Source: Arthrobacter sp. PvP023 (lineage in GTDB: Bacteria; Actinomycetota; Actinomycetes; Actinomycetales; Micrococcaceae). Taken from it: DNA of 64,000 bases. The number at the start of each line of letters is the position of its first letter. Within the stretch, counting starts at the first letter, position 1. A model generated the notes under the pieces. The model was not told the DNA's origin, ran no database searches, and worked only from the letters and a program-made list of their open reading frames with translations. Positions 51,165-60,548 of the stretch are shown piece after piece. Both the position numbers and the translations under genes were made by a program. The stretch lies in the NCBI RefSeq assembly GCF_017832975.1, contig NZ_JAFIBI010000001.1:3472001-3536000 (forward strand), read 5' to 3'.

Positions 51165-52376
51165 TCAGCGGGCGCGGACGCCGGCCCGCCAGACGGCGTG
51201 GGTCAGCGGGATGCCCGGCCGGTAGGCCAGGTGGGTGGCGGAGGGGGCGTTGAGCAGGTGGAGGTCCGCGCGGTGCCCGACGGCGATCGAACCGACCGCG
51301 CGTTCGCCGTCGGCGTCGTTCCCCTCGTCGCGGTGCAGCGCCAGCGCGCCGCCGTACGTGGCGGCCCGGACGGCCTCGTGGACGCTGAGCCGCATCTGCA
51401 GCACGGCGGTGGTGACACAGAACGCCATGGAGCTCGTATAGGAGGTACCGGGGTTGCAGTTCGAGGCCAGGGCGAGCTGCACGCCGGCGTCGAGCAGTTC
51501 GCGCCCGGGGGCAAGCGGCTGGCGGGTGGAGAGGTCGCAAGCCGGCAGGCACGTGGCGACAGTACCCCGCGTTCCCGCGCCGGCCGCCGATTCCCAGCCG
51601 GACCAGCTGTCCGCGAGGTCGTGGACGTCGGCGCGGGACAGGTAGTTCACGTGGTCCACGCTGGCGGCCCCGAATTCAACCGCCAACCGCACCCCGGGCC
51701 CCTCCCCCAGCTGGTTGCCGTGGACGCGAAGGCCCAGGCCCGCGTCCTTGCAGGCCTGCAGCACACGGCGCGACTGCTCCTCGTTGAAGGCCCCCTGCTC
51801 GCAGAACACGTCCGCCCAGCTGGCGTAGGGCCTGACCGCCGCCAGCATGGGTCCGCATACCAGGTCGGTGTATTCGTCGGGGTCGTCCCCGGCGGGGACC
51901 AGATGGGCGCCCAGGTAAGTGACTTCGTCAGCCACCGTGGAGGCGATACGCGCGCTGCGCGTTTCGTTTTCAACGTCCAGGCCGTAGCCGGTCTTGGTTT
52001 CCAGGTACGTGGTCCCCTGCGAGACGGCTTCGGCCACGCGGCCCAGCGCCAGCCTGGTGAGGTCGAAGTCGCTTGTCCCCCGGGTGGCGCCGGTGGTCAC
52101 GGCGATCCCGCCGGCGCTGTAGCTCTCGCCGGCCATCCGTGCCTCGAACTCGGCAGTCCTGTCACCGGCAAAGATCAGGTGGGTGTGCGAGTCCACCCAG
52201 CCCGGCAGCAGCGCCCGGCCTCCCGCGTCCACGGCATCGTCAGCGGCCGGCGCGGCCGACGCCGGCCCGATCCACGAAATCCGCTCCCCTTCGATCACCA
52301 CGGCGGCGTCCTTGAGGACGCGGTGCTCCGCATCCTGGGTCATCAGCTCGGCAATGTTGGTGATCAGGGTGCTCAT
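51165..52376 (-). CDS. hutI: imidazolonepropionase
   Basis: The 403-residue amidohydrolase opens the imidazolone ring in histidine breakdown. Metal site: WVDSHTHLIFAGDRTAEFEARMAGESY; further FVEN-type features RVHGNQLGEGPGVRLAVEFGAASVDHVNYL, CLPACDLSTRQPLAPGRELLDAGVQLALASNCNPGTS. The hutH and hutU genes are not in the window. It starts 12 bp after the stop of the DAO-type oxidase, so it is part of this leftward run. Confidence 0.93.
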   Translation of the reverse strand: MSTLITNIAELMTQDAEHRVLKDAAVVIEGERISWIGPASAAPAADDAVDAGGRALLPGWVDSHTHLIFAGDRTAEFEARMAGESYSAGGIAVTTGATRGTSDFDLTRLALGRVAEAVSQGTTYLETKTGYGLDVENETRSARIASTVADEVTYLGAHLVPAGDDPDEYTDLVCGPMLAAVRPYASWADVFCEQGAFNEEQSRRVLQACKDAGLGLRVHGNQLGEGPGVRLAVEFGAASVDHVNYLSRADVHDLADSWSGWESAAGAGTRGTVATCLPACDLSTRQPLAPGRELLDAGVQLALASNCNPGTSYTSSMAFCVTTAVLQMRLSVHEAVRAATYGGALALHRDEGNDADGERAVGSIAVGHRADLHLLNAPSATHLAYRPGIPLTHAVWRAGVRAR

Positions 52377-52387
52377 GGGTCCATTCT

Positions 52388-53515
52388 TCAGTGCCGGATG
52401 GACCAGCGGGTCGCGGCCAGCGCAACCGCTGTCCGGGATGCCGGACTGAGCCCGGCGTCCTCGTCCCGGGCGCCCTGCCCCGCCGACGGCCCTGCCAGGA
52501 TGAGGTCGGCTGCGAGCTCAGCAATGCCGGACGAGGTCTGGAAACCGTAACCGCCCTGTCCGGCGAGCCAGAAGAATCCGGTGGCTTCGGCGTCGAACCC
52601 CACCACCGGGACGCCGTCGGCAGCTTCGGTGCGCAGGCCGGTCCACGCGGACTTGACGTTCCTGATGCCCATGGTGGTCACCGCGTTGAGCCGCGCCACC
52701 AGCGCCTCGACATCGCCCGGGTAGGGCTTCGCGTCCTCAGGCCCGCTCGGCACGGATTCCGACGGCGAAATCAGCACGTCCTGTCCTTCCTTGCGGAAGT
52801 AGAACGATTCGTCCGCTGCCGCCACCATGGGGCAGGAATCCGGGAGGGGACGTTCGACGTCGACAATCGCCGCCGTGCGCCGGTACGGCTGGAGGCCGAG
52901 CTTCTCCACGCCGCTGATCACGGCCAGTTCATCGGCCCAGGCCCCGGCAGCATTGACCACGATCCCGGCCTGGAACGCTTCCTGGCCCGCCCCGAGTTCC
53001 CAGCCGGACCCCAGCCGCTGGGCGGAATGGACCTTGGCGCCGGTGATGATGTCCACCCCGCCCGCCTCGGCACGGCGCCGGTGGTCTTCCAGCAGCACGG
53101 GGGCGTTGCAGGCGTACGAACCGGTGTCCAGTCCGGCCGCGGAAAAGAATCCGGGATCCAGCACCGGGCACAGCTCCAGGGCCTCGGCATGGGAGATCCG
53201 GTGCATGTGCCCGCTGGCTTCCTCCCGGACGGTGTCTTCGTCGCCGATCAGCATGAAGCTGCGCGGCGAAAGGACAGGCTCCGGAAGCTCCGCGTCCCGG
53301 GCCGCAATCAGCCCGAGCGTGCGGAGGGTCAGCTCCTGGACCACGACGGGGCCGTAGCTGGGGATCAGTTGCCGGGCCGAGCGGGCCGAGGTGTGGTAGG
53401 CCAGGGACTGTTCGGCCTCGACGAGCGCAACGCTGCATTTACCGGCAAGGGCAGAGGCGAGGGACAGCCCGGCAATGCCGCCGCCCACAATCACCACATC
53501 GTAATTTGCTGACAT
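52388..53515 (-). CDS. FAD-dependent D-amino-acid dehydrogenase/oxidase (DAO family)
   Basis: The 375-residue flavoprotein has an N-terminal FAD loop VVIVGGGIAGLSLASALAG, a YHTSARSARQL motif, WADELA and the C-terminal GFFWLAGQGGYGFQTSSG. This pattern recalls D-arginine dehydrogenase DauA and glycine-oxidase-like enzymes. It oxidises an amine or amino acid. Since kbl yields glycine, a glycine/D-amino-acid substrate is plausible but inferred. The last 40 residues are an Ala-rich tail. Confidence 0.85.
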   Translation of the reverse strand: MSANYDVVIVGGGIAGLSLASALAGKCSVALVEAEQSLAYHTSARSARQLIPSYGPVVVQELTLRTLGLIAARDAELPEPVLSPRSFMLIGDEDTVREEASGHMHRISHAEALELCPVLDPGFFSAAGLDTGSYACNAPVLLEDHRRRAEAGGVDIITGAKVHSAQRLGSGWELGAGQEAFQAGIVVNAAGAWADELAVISGVEKLGLQPYRRTAAIVDVERPLPDSCPMVAAADESFYFRKEGQDVLISPSESVPSGPEDAKPYPGDVEALVARLNAVTTMGIRNVKSAWTGLRTEAADGVPVVGFDAEATGFFWLAGQGGYGFQTSSGIAELAADLILAGPSAGQGARDEDAGLSPASRTAVALAATRWSIRH

Positions 53516-53555
53516 GACTCCATCCTTGCACCCGGCAGGACGTCACGTCAGTACC

Positions 53556-54764
53556 CTAGGCTCCCACCGCGTCGCGGCTGTCCACGAATGCCCGGACGCA
53601 GGCTTCGACGTCCTCGGCACTGTGTGCGGCGGAGAGCTGGACCCGGATCCGGGCAGCCCCCTTGGGAACCACGGGGTAGCTGAATGCGGTGACGAACACT
53701 CCGTGCCGGAGCATCCGGTCTGCCACCTTCGCCGCTACCACGGCGTCCCCGAACATCACCGGCACGATGGCGTGCTCGCCGTCGAGCAGGTCAAAGCCTT
53801 CTTCCGCCATCCGGCTTCGGAACAGTCCAGCGTTGGCGAACAGTTTGGAACGCAGTTCGGCGGAGTTCTCCACGAGGTCCAGGGCCTTCAGCGTGGCGGC
53901 CACGATGGCGGGCGCGAGGGAATTGGAGAACAGGTAGGGGCGCGCCTTCTGGCGGAGCATGGCCACCACTTCGGCCCGGCCGGAGACGTAGCCGCCGGAG
54001 GCCCCGCCCAGCGCCTTACCGAACGTACCGGTGTAGATGTCCACCCGGTGGCCCACGCCGGCGTGCTCGGGGGTTCCCGCACCGGTGGCGCCCATAAATC
54101 CCACGGCGTGCGAGTCGTCCACCATCACCAGGGCATCGTACTTTTCGGCCAGGTTGCAGATGGCTTCGAGCGGCGCGAGGTAGCCGTCCATGGAGAAGAC
54201 GCCGTCCGTCACGATGATCTTGCGGCGGGCCGGGTTCTCCTGCGTAGTGGCCTCGATCAGTTTCGCTTCGAGGTCCGCCATGTCGCGGTTGGCGTAGCGG
54301 AACCGCCGGGCCTTGCAGAGCCTGATGCCATCAATGATGGACGCATGGTTCAGGGCGTCGGAGATGACGGCGTCTTCGGGCCCGAAGAGGGACTCAAACA
54401 CGCCGCCGTTGGCGTCGAAGCAGCTGGAGAACAGGATGGTGTCCTCGGTGCCCAGGAACTTCGAGACGCGCGCCTCCAGTGCCAGGTGCAGGTCCTGGGT
54501 TCCACAGATGAAGCGCACGCTGGCCATGCCGAAGCCGCGCTCGTCCATGGCGGCCTTCGCAGCGGCAATGATCTCCGGGTGGTCCGCCAGGCCCAGGTAA
54601 TTGTTGGCGCAGAAGTTCAACACGTCGGCACCGGCCTCGCCGATCTGGCCCGCCGTGATGTGGCTGGCCTGAGGCGAGTCGATGTGGCGTTCCGTCTTGA
54701 ACAGGCCTGCCGTGCGGATCTCGTCCAGCTCGTTCTGCAGCTGGTCCTTGATGGCTGAATACAT
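53556..54764 (-). CDS. kbl: glycine C-acetyltransferase (2-amino-3-ketobutyrate CoA ligase)
   Basis: The 402-residue PLP enzyme splits 2-amino-3-oxobutyrate with CoA to glycine and acetyl-CoA. Signatures: [48 protein letters not shown] and the PLP Lys in [19 protein letters not shown]. It lies 57 bp downstream of tdh, completing the threonine-degradation pair. Confidence 0.96.
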   Translation of the reverse strand: MYSAIKDQLQNELDEIRTAGLFKTERHIDSPQASHITAGQIGEAGADVLNFCANNYLGLADHPEIIAAAKAAMDERGFGMASVRFICGTQDLHLALEARVSKFLGTEDTILFSSCFDANGGVFESLFGPEDAVISDALNHASIIDGIRLCKARRFRYANRDMADLEAKLIEATTQENPARRKIIVTDGVFSMDGYLAPLEAICNLAEKYDALVMVDDSHAVGFMGATGAGTPEHAGVGHRVDIYTGTFGKALGGASGGYVSGRAEVVAMLRQKARPYLFSNSLAPAIVAATLKALDLVENSAELRSKLFANAGLFRSRMAEEGFDLLDGEHAIVPVMFGDAVVAAKVADRMLRHGVFVTAFSYPVVPKGAARIRVQLSAAHSAEDVEACVRAFVDSRDAVGA

Positions 54765-54821
54765 GGGGTGTGCTCCTCAGCGGGGTGAATCGTTAATCGG
54801 TGCCGGAAAGTATTGCAGGGT

Positions 54822-55868
54822 CTAGAAAACGGTCCAGTCGAGGACAACTTTGCCGCCCACACCGGCGCGGGCAACGTCGAAGCCCTTTTCCCAGTCCGTG
54901 GCGGGCAGGGTGTCCGTGACCACCGCCGAGATGTTGGCATGCAGCACCGGGTTGGAGGACAACATGGCGCTCATGGCGTACCAGGTTTCGAACATTTCGC
55001 GCCCGTAGATGCCCTTCATGGTCAGCATATGCGTCACCACCTTGCCCCAGTCGATGTCGATGGACTGGCTGGGCAGGCCCAGCATCGCGATCCGGCCGCC
55101 GTGGTTCATGTTGTCGATCATCTCCGGCAGGGCGGTGGGGTGCCCGGACATTTCCATGCCGATGTCGAACCCTTCGCGCATGCCCAATTCGCGCTGGGCA
55201 TCCCTGACGCGCATCTTCGAGACGTCGATGGCAAGGTCCACGCCGAGCTGGCGGGCCAGTTCGAGGCGCGGCGCGGAGACATCGGTGATGGCGATCTTCC
55301 GGGCGCCGGCGTGGCGGGCCACGGCAATGGCCATCAGTCCGATCGGCCCGGCCCCGGTGATCAGCACGTCCTCGCCCACCAGCGGGAAGCTCAGGGCGGT
55401 GTGGACGGCGTTGCCGAAGGGATCGAAGATGGCGCCAAGTTCGGGCGTGACAGAAGGATCCTGGTGGACCCAGACGTTGGTCTCGGGGATGACCACATAC
55501 TCGGCGAAGGCCCCGTCACGCTGGACCCCTACGCTCACGGTGTGGATGCACATCTGGCGGCGGCCGGCGCGGCAGTTGCGGCAGATGCCGCAGACAATGT
55601 GGCCTTCGCCGGAGACCCGGTCGCCCACCTTGACGTCGCGGACGTCCTCGCCGGTTTCCACCACTTCGCCGTAGAACTCGTGGCCGGCGATCAGCGGAGC
55701 CTCGATCATGCTCTGGGCCCAGGCATCCCAGGACTGGATGTGAAGGTCCGTGCCGCAGATCCCGGTGGTCATCACGCGGATCTTCACGTCGCCGGGGCCG
55801 GTTTCCGGCTCGGGCCGGTCCACCAGCTCAAACCCGGCGTGTGCGCCGGCTTTGTACAGAGCCTTCAT
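54822..55868 (-). CDS. tdh: L-threonine 3-dehydrogenase
   Basis: The 348-residue zinc MDR enzyme oxidises threonine to 2-amino-3-oxobutyrate for Kbl. Zinc residues: [26 protein letters not shown], structural cluster [18 protein letters not shown] loop [14 protein letters not shown]. It heads the leftward degradation run (tdh, kbl, DAO, hutI, PaaK-like), which is divergent from a LysR regulator. Confidence 0.96.
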   Translation of the reverse strand: MKALYKAGAHAGFELVDRPEPETGPGDVKIRVMTTGICGTDLHIQSWDAWAQSMIEAPLIAGHEFYGEVVETGEDVRDVKVGDRVSGEGHIVCGICRNCRAGRRQMCIHTVSVGVQRDGAFAEYVVIPETNVWVHQDPSVTPELGAIFDPFGNAVHTALSFPLVGEDVLITGAGPIGLMAIAVARHAGARKIAITDVSAPRLELARQLGVDLAIDVSKMRVRDAQRELGMREGFDIGMEMSGHPTALPEMIDNMNHGGRIAMLGLPSQSIDIDWGKVVTHMLTMKGIYGREMFETWYAMSAMLSSNPVLHANISAVVTDTLPATDWEKGFDVARAGVGGKVVLDWTVF

Positions 55869-56012
55869 TGGCTTCCTTACTCTTGGTTTTACTCTCAGGA
55901 ATGTGGCGCCCTCCCGGGGGTGCGGCGGGGCTGGCTCCCTTCATTAGAACCACAAAGAAGCATTAGCACAACCGAATTCTTCTCAATCGACGATTTAGAA
56001 ATGTCTAAGCAA

Positions 56013-56018
56013 TAGACT
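56013..56018 (+). promoter_or_regulatory. -10 element, leaderless LysR transcript
   Basis: TAGACT ends 6 nt before the ATG at 56025 and there is no ribosome-binding site. The tdh-lysR gap is unusually AT-rich for this genome, as expected for overlapping divergent promoters. Confidence 0.5.
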
Positions 56019-56024
56019 CAAGGC

Positions 56025-56933
56025 ATGGAAATCCACCAGCTGGAAATGCTCCGGGAACTGGGCGCCCTCGGCAGCGTCAAAGCGGTCGCCGAAACGCTCG
56101 TGGTCACCCCCTCAGCCGTGTCCCAGCAACTGGCTGCGCTGCAGCGCAGCGTGGACGTCCCGCTGACGCGAAAGGAAGGCCGGAACCTGGTGCTCACCGA
56201 GGCCGGCCAGGCACTGGCCGACGCCGGTGCCGCCGTCGTCAGCGCGATGGCCGATGCGCGGATGGCGATCGGCGCGTACCACGGCTCCACGGTGGCACCG
56301 GTGACGGTGAGCGGCTTTCACAGCGCCGGCCAGGCACTCTTTGCGCCCCTGGCCCGGCTGCTGGACTCACCGGACAAACCCAGGGTGCTGCTGTCCGACG
56401 AGGATGTTGCCCAGCAGGACTTCCCCGCACTGACTGCCCGGTACGACCTGGTGCTGGCGCACCGGATGGACCACAGCCCGCGGTGGCCGGAGGAGCGGGT
56501 GGCCGTCATCCCGCTCGCACACGAGCCGCTGGACGTGGCGTTGTCCGCCGGGCACCGGCTGGCGGGCAAGGAAACCCTGACGGCGCACGACGTCGTCGGC
56601 GAACCGTGGGTGACCAGCCACACCGGCTACTCCCCCGCGGACGTGCTGTCCGCCGTCGCCGCGGTGTCCAGCCGGGAGCTGAACATTGTCCACCGGATCA
56701 ACGACTATTCCACCGTGGCGGGACTCGTGGCCACGGGCAGCGTCATCGGGCTGCTGCCGCGGCACACCGCGCGGCCGGTGCTGAACCCGGAGATCGTGCT
56801 CCGGCCGCTGCAGGGCATCAGCACCCGGCGCCGGATCGACATCCTGGCCCGGCCGGAAAACCTCAAACGGACCTCGGTAATGATGGTCTGCGAGGCCCTC
56901 GAAGACATCATGGCCGGGCTAGTCTCCCCTTAA
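56025..56933 (+). CDS. LysR-family transcriptional regulator, divergent from tdh
   Basis: The 302-residue regulator has an N-terminal HTH (about 1-60; LGSVKAVAETLVVTPSAVSQQLAALQRSVDVPL) and an effector domain. It is the likely regulator of the tdh-kbl-oxidase-hutI run, judged by divergence only. It is leaderless and followed by a long palindrome. Confidence 0.9.
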   Translation: MEIHQLEMLRELGALGSVKAVAETLVVTPSAVSQQLAALQRSVDVPLTRKEGRNLVLTEAGQALADAGAAVVSAMADARMAIGAYHGSTVAPVTVSGFHSAGQALFAPLARLLDSPDKPRVLLSDEDVAQQDFPALTARYDLVLAHRMDHSPRWPEERVAVIPLAHEPLDVALSAGHRLAGKETLTAHDVVGEPWVTSHTGYSPADVLSAVAAVSSRELNIVHRINDYSTVAGLVATGSVIGLLPRHTARPVLNPEIVLRPLQGISTRRRIDILARPENLKRTSVMMVCEALEDIMAGLVSP

Positions 56934-56935
56934 AG

Positions 56936-57001
56936 CCCAACTGGGTCGCAGTAGATGTCGTTATGAGCGCTCATAACGACGTTAACTGCGACCCAGTTGG
57001 G
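56936..57001. repeat. 66-bp near-perfect palindrome, terminator or dispersed repeat
   Basis: A 17-bp outer stem (56936-56952 with 56985-57001), a 4x4 internal mismatch, and a perfect 24-bp core palindrome centred at 56968/56969 (half GTCGTTATGAGC). It fills the gap between convergent lysR and gatB and must act as a bidirectional terminator. I recall near-identical palindromes elsewhere in Arthrobacter genomes, which would make it a dispersed repeat; this is memory, not a search. Confidence 0.75.
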
Positions 57002-57015
57002 TTAAAACACGTGAC

Positions 57016-58524
57016 TCAGCCTTCGACGCCGAGCCTCTCAAGGATCAGCTCGCGGACGCGCCCCGCGTCAGCCTGCCCGCGGGTGGCCTTCATGACGCCG
57101 CCCACGATCGCACCGATCGCCTGCACCTTGCCGCCGCGGATCTTGTCAGCGACGTCCGGCTGCGCGGCGAGGGCCGCATCGATGGCTTCCAGGAGGGGGC
57201 CGTCGTCGGAGACCACGGCCAGGCCGCGCTTCTCCACGATCTCCGCGGGCGTGCCTTCGCCGGCGAGGACGCCGTCGAGGACCTCGGCGGCCATCTTGTT
57301 GTTGATCTTGCCGGCTTCCACCATCTTGTTCAGTTCCACGATGGTTTCCGGCTTGACGCCCAGCTGGCCGGGGTCCACGTCGGCGTTCTTGGCGCGGCCA
57401 ACGATCTCGCCCATCCACCACTTGCGGGCCACGGTGGCCGTGGCGCCGGCGGCAATGGTCTCTTCGATCTCATCCATGACGCCGGCGTTAACCACGTCGC
57501 GGAATTCCAGGTCCGAGTAGCCCCAGTCGGCCTGCAGGCGCTTGCGGCGCTCGGCCGGCGGCTCCGGCAGGGTGGCGCGCAGCTCCTCCACCCATTCGCG
57601 GGAGGCAACGATCGGAACGAGGTCCGGCTCCGGGAAGTAGCGGTAGTCGTCGGCGTCGGACTTGGCCCGGCCCGACGTCGTCGAGCGGGTGTCCTCGTGC
57701 CAGTGGCGCGTTTCCTGGATGACCGGCTCGCCCGAGTCCAGCACGGCGGCGTGCCGCTGGATTTCGTAGCGGACGGCGTGTTCGACGGCGCGCAGCGAGT
57801 TCACGTTCTTCGTCTCGGAACGGATGCCGAAGCGTTCGCGGCCGTGGGGACGCAGCGACACGTTCGCGTCGCAGCGCACGTTGCCGCGTTCCATCTTCGC
57901 GTCCGAAACGCCGAGGTTCTTCACGATTTCACGCACGGCGGCCACGTAGGCCTTGGCCAGCTCAGGCGCGCGGCTGCCGGCGCCCTGGATCGGCTTGGTG
58001 ACGATCTCCACCAGTGGAACACCGGAGCGGTTGTAGTCCACCAGCGAGTAGTCGGCACCCTGGATGCGGCCCGCGGACCCGCCCATGTGCGTCAGCTTGC
58101 CGGCGTCCTCTTCCATGTGGGCGCGCTCGATTTCGACGCGGAACACGGTGCCGTCGGAAAGCTCGATGTCCAGGTAGCCGTCGTACGCGATGGGTTCGTC
58201 GTACTGGGAGGTCTGGAAGTTCTTCGGGGTGTCCGGGTAGAAGTAGTTCTTCCGGGCGAAGCGGCAGGTTTCGGCGATCTTGCAGTTGAGCGCCAGGCCG
58301 ATCTTGATGGAGGACTCAATCGCGGTCTTGTTCACCACGGGCAGCACGCCCGGCATGCCCAGGTCCACCTCGTTGACGTTGGTGTTGGGCTCGTCGCCGA
58401 AAACGTTCGGGGCGGAGGAGAACATCTTGGTCTTGGTGTTGAGCTCCACGTGGACCTCGAAGCCCAGGACGGGATCGTACTTCTCCATGGCCTCTTCGAA
58501 GCTCAGGGTTGCGTCAGTGCTCAT
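57016..58524 (-). CDS. gatB: aspartyl/glutamyl-tRNA amidotransferase subunit B
   Basis: The 502-residue kinase/tRNA-binding subunit of the GatCAB complex, which converts Glu-tRNA(Gln) and Asp-tRNA(Asn) to the amidated forms. Signatures: VLGFEVHVELNTKTKMFSSAPN, PGVLPVVNKTAI, the cradle KNYFYPDTPKNFQTSQYDEPIA, MERGNVRCDANVSLRP and the C-terminal YqeY/tail region. The ATG overlaps the gatA TAA (TAATG). Confidence 0.97.
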   Translation of the reverse strand: MSTDATLSFEEAMEKYDPVLGFEVHVELNTKTKMFSSAPNVFGDEPNTNVNEVDLGMPGVLPVVNKTAIESSIKIGLALNCKIAETCRFARKNYFYPDTPKNFQTSQYDEPIAYDGYLDIELSDGTVFRVEIERAHMEEDAGKLTHMGGSAGRIQGADYSLVDYNRSGVPLVEIVTKPIQGAGSRAPELAKAYVAAVREIVKNLGVSDAKMERGNVRCDANVSLRPHGRERFGIRSETKNVNSLRAVEHAVRYEIQRHAAVLDSGEPVIQETRHWHEDTRSTTSGRAKSDADDYRYFPEPDLVPIVASREWVEELRATLPEPPAERRKRLQADWGYSDLEFRDVVNAGVMDEIEETIAAGATATVARKWWMGEIVGRAKNADVDPGQLGVKPETIVELNKMVEAGKINNKMAAEVLDGVLAGEGTPAEIVEKRGLAVVSDDGPLLEAIDAALAAQPDVADKIRGGKVQAIGAIVGGVMKATRGQADAGRVRELILERLGVEG

Positions 58525-60101
58525 TATTTTGCCTCCTGGGTTTCGAGGGTCTCGGCGGGCTCGACCACCGAAGTGGCCAATTCCGGCGCCTTGTCCAGCA
58601 GCGGTCCGCCCCACTGCGCCTCGAGCAGTGATTCGAGCACCGCACCCACGCGGTACAGGCGCGCATCCTGGCGCGCCGGGGCGAGGAGCTGGATGCCGAC
58701 GGGCAGCCCGTCCTCATCCGCCAGGCCGCCCGGCAGGGACAGCCCCGGGACGCCGGCCATGTTGGCCGGGATGGTGGCGACGTCGTTGAGGTACATGGCC
58801 AGGGGGTCGTTCAACTTCTCGCCGAGCTTGAACGCCGTGGTGGGCGCCGTCGGGGAAATCAGCACGTCCGCCTGGGCGAACGCGGCCTCGAAGTCGCGCT
58901 GGATCAGGGTGCGGACCTTCTGGGCCGAGCCGTAGTAGGCGTCGTAGTAGCCGGCGCTGAGCGCGTAGGTGCCCAGGATGATGCGGCGCTTCACTTCGTC
59001 GCCGAAGCCTGCGGCGCGGGTGGCACCCATGACGCGTTCGATGGTGAGCGGCGCATCCTTGGGCAGGACCCGCAGGCCGTACCGGACGCCGTCGAACTTG
59101 GCCAGGTTGGAGGAAGCCTCCGAGGGCATGATCAGGTAATAGGCGCCCAGTGCGTACTTGAAGTTGGGGCAGGAGACCTCAACGATTTCCGCGCCGGCCT
59201 GCTTGAGCAGTTCGAGCGATTCGTTGAAACGGTTCTCGACGCCGGCCTGGTAACCCTCGCCGTGGAGTTCCTTGATGATGCCGATCTTCATGCCGTCCAC
59301 GTTGCCCGTCCGGGCGGCAGCAACGAGGTCTTCCAGCGGGTCCGGCAGGGACGTGGAGTCGTGCGGATCGTGGCCGCCGATGACCTGGTGCAGCAAGGCA
59401 GAGTCCAGCACGGTGCGGGAGACCGGGCCGATCTGGTCCAGCGAGGAAGCCATCGCGATGGCGCCGTAGCGGGAAACGCTGCCGTAGGTGGGCTTGACGC
59501 CCACGGTGCCGGTGACGGCGCCCGGCTGGCGGATGGATCCGCCGGTATCGGTGCCGAGGGCAAGGGGCGCTTCAAACGCGGCGACGGCGGCAGCCGAGCC
59601 GCCGCCCGAGCCGCCCGGGATCCGGTCCAGGTCCCACGGGTTGCGGGTGGGGCCGTAGGCCGAGTGCTCCGTGGAGGAGCCCATGGCAAATTCGTCCAGG
59701 TTGGTTTTGCCCAGGATGGGCATTTTGGCGTCGCGCAGACGCTTGACCACCGTGGCGTCGTACGGGCTGTGCCAGCCTTCGAGGATCTTGGAGCCGGCCG
59801 TGGTCGGCTGGCCGACGGTGACGATGAGGTCTTTGACGGCGATGGGAACACCGGCGAGTTCATGGAGTTCTGCTGCCGCGGCGCCGCCTGCGGCGCGGAT
59901 GGCGTCCACCTCCGCGGCGACGGCGAGCGCCTCCTCGGTGTTGACGTGCAGGAAGGCGTGCACTCCCCGGGGACCGCCGTCAACCGCTGCGATGCGGTCC
60001 AGGTAGGCCTGGGTGACCTCAACGGAGGTGACTTCGCCGGCTGCGAGCTTTTCGGCGAGCGCGGCGGCGGAGAGGCGGATCAGTACGTTGTTCTCAGTCA
60101 T
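58524..60101 (-). CDS. gatA: aspartyl/glutamyl-tRNA amidotransferase subunit A
   Basis: The 525-residue amidase releases ammonia from glutamine for GatB. The Ser-cisSer-Lys triad lies in AVKDLIVT (Lys), [13 protein letters not shown] (cis-Ser) and [19 protein letters not shown] (nucleophile Ser). Starts 3 bp after the gatC stop and overlaps gatB. Confidence 0.97.
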   Translation of the reverse strand: MTENNVLIRLSAAALAEKLAAGEVTSVEVTQAYLDRIAAVDGGPRGVHAFLHVNTEEALAVAAEVDAIRAAGGAAAAELHELAGVPIAVKDLIVTVGQPTTAGSKILEGWHSPYDATVVKRLRDAKMPILGKTNLDEFAMGSSTEHSAYGPTRNPWDLDRIPGGSGGGSAAAVAAFEAPLALGTDTGGSIRQPGAVTGTVGVKPTYGSVSRYGAIAMASSLDQIGPVSRTVLDSALLHQVIGGHDPHDSTSLPDPLEDLVAAARTGNVDGMKIGIIKELHGEGYQAGVENRFNESLELLKQAGAEIVEVSCPNFKYALGAYYLIMPSEASSNLAKFDGVRYGLRVLPKDAPLTIERVMGATRAAGFGDEVKRRIILGTYALSAGYYDAYYGSAQKVRTLIQRDFEAAFAQADVLISPTAPTTAFKLGEKLNDPLAMYLNDVATIPANMAGVPGLSLPGGLADEDGLPVGIQLLAPARQDARLYRVGAVLESLLEAQWGGPLLDKAPELATSVVEPAETLETQEAK

Positions 60102-60104
60102 GTA

Positions 60105-60401
60105 TCAGTCCTCATCCAGGATGGCCGGAACCTTGAAGCGGCCTTCGTATGCGTCAGGGGCGCCGCTCAGGGACTGCTCGGATGTGAAGGTGTGGCCCAC
60201 AACGTCCTCGCGGAACACGTTCGTCAACGGAATCGGGTGGGACGTGGCCGGGACATCATCACCGGCGGCTTCACTTACGGACTTCACTGATTCGACGATG
60301 ACGGCGAGTTCGCCGGCCATCCGGTCCAGCTCTTCAGCACTCATCTCGATGTGCGCGAGACGCGCGAGATGCGCGACGTCGTCGCGGTTGATCGCAGCCA
60401 T
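60105..60401 (-). CDS. gatC: aspartyl/glutamyl-tRNA amidotransferase subunit C
   Basis: The 98-residue subunit bridges GatA and GatB: INRDDVAHLARLAHIEMSAEELDRMAGELAVIVESV, then RFKVPAILDED at the end. The ATG at 60401 follows GGGGAGA; 12 upstream residues in the longer reading are not needed. It is the first gene of gatCAB. Confidence 0.95.
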   Translation of the reverse strand: MAAINRDDVAHLARLAHIEMSAEELDRMAGELAVIVESVKSVSEAAGDDVPATSHPIPLTNVFREDVVGHTFTSEQSLSGAPDAYEGRFKVPAILDED

Positions 60402-60548
60402 GGATCTCCCCTGCAATGTAGTTTTGGTTTCCCCCATAGTCTACGTTGCAACAGTGTGCCCGCCTGACGACCCCCAGCGGGCGTCAGACGGGCAGCACCG
60501 ACCTGCGGCGCCAGCTGCAAGCAGCCCACAGCCGCAGGAAGCTTCACC

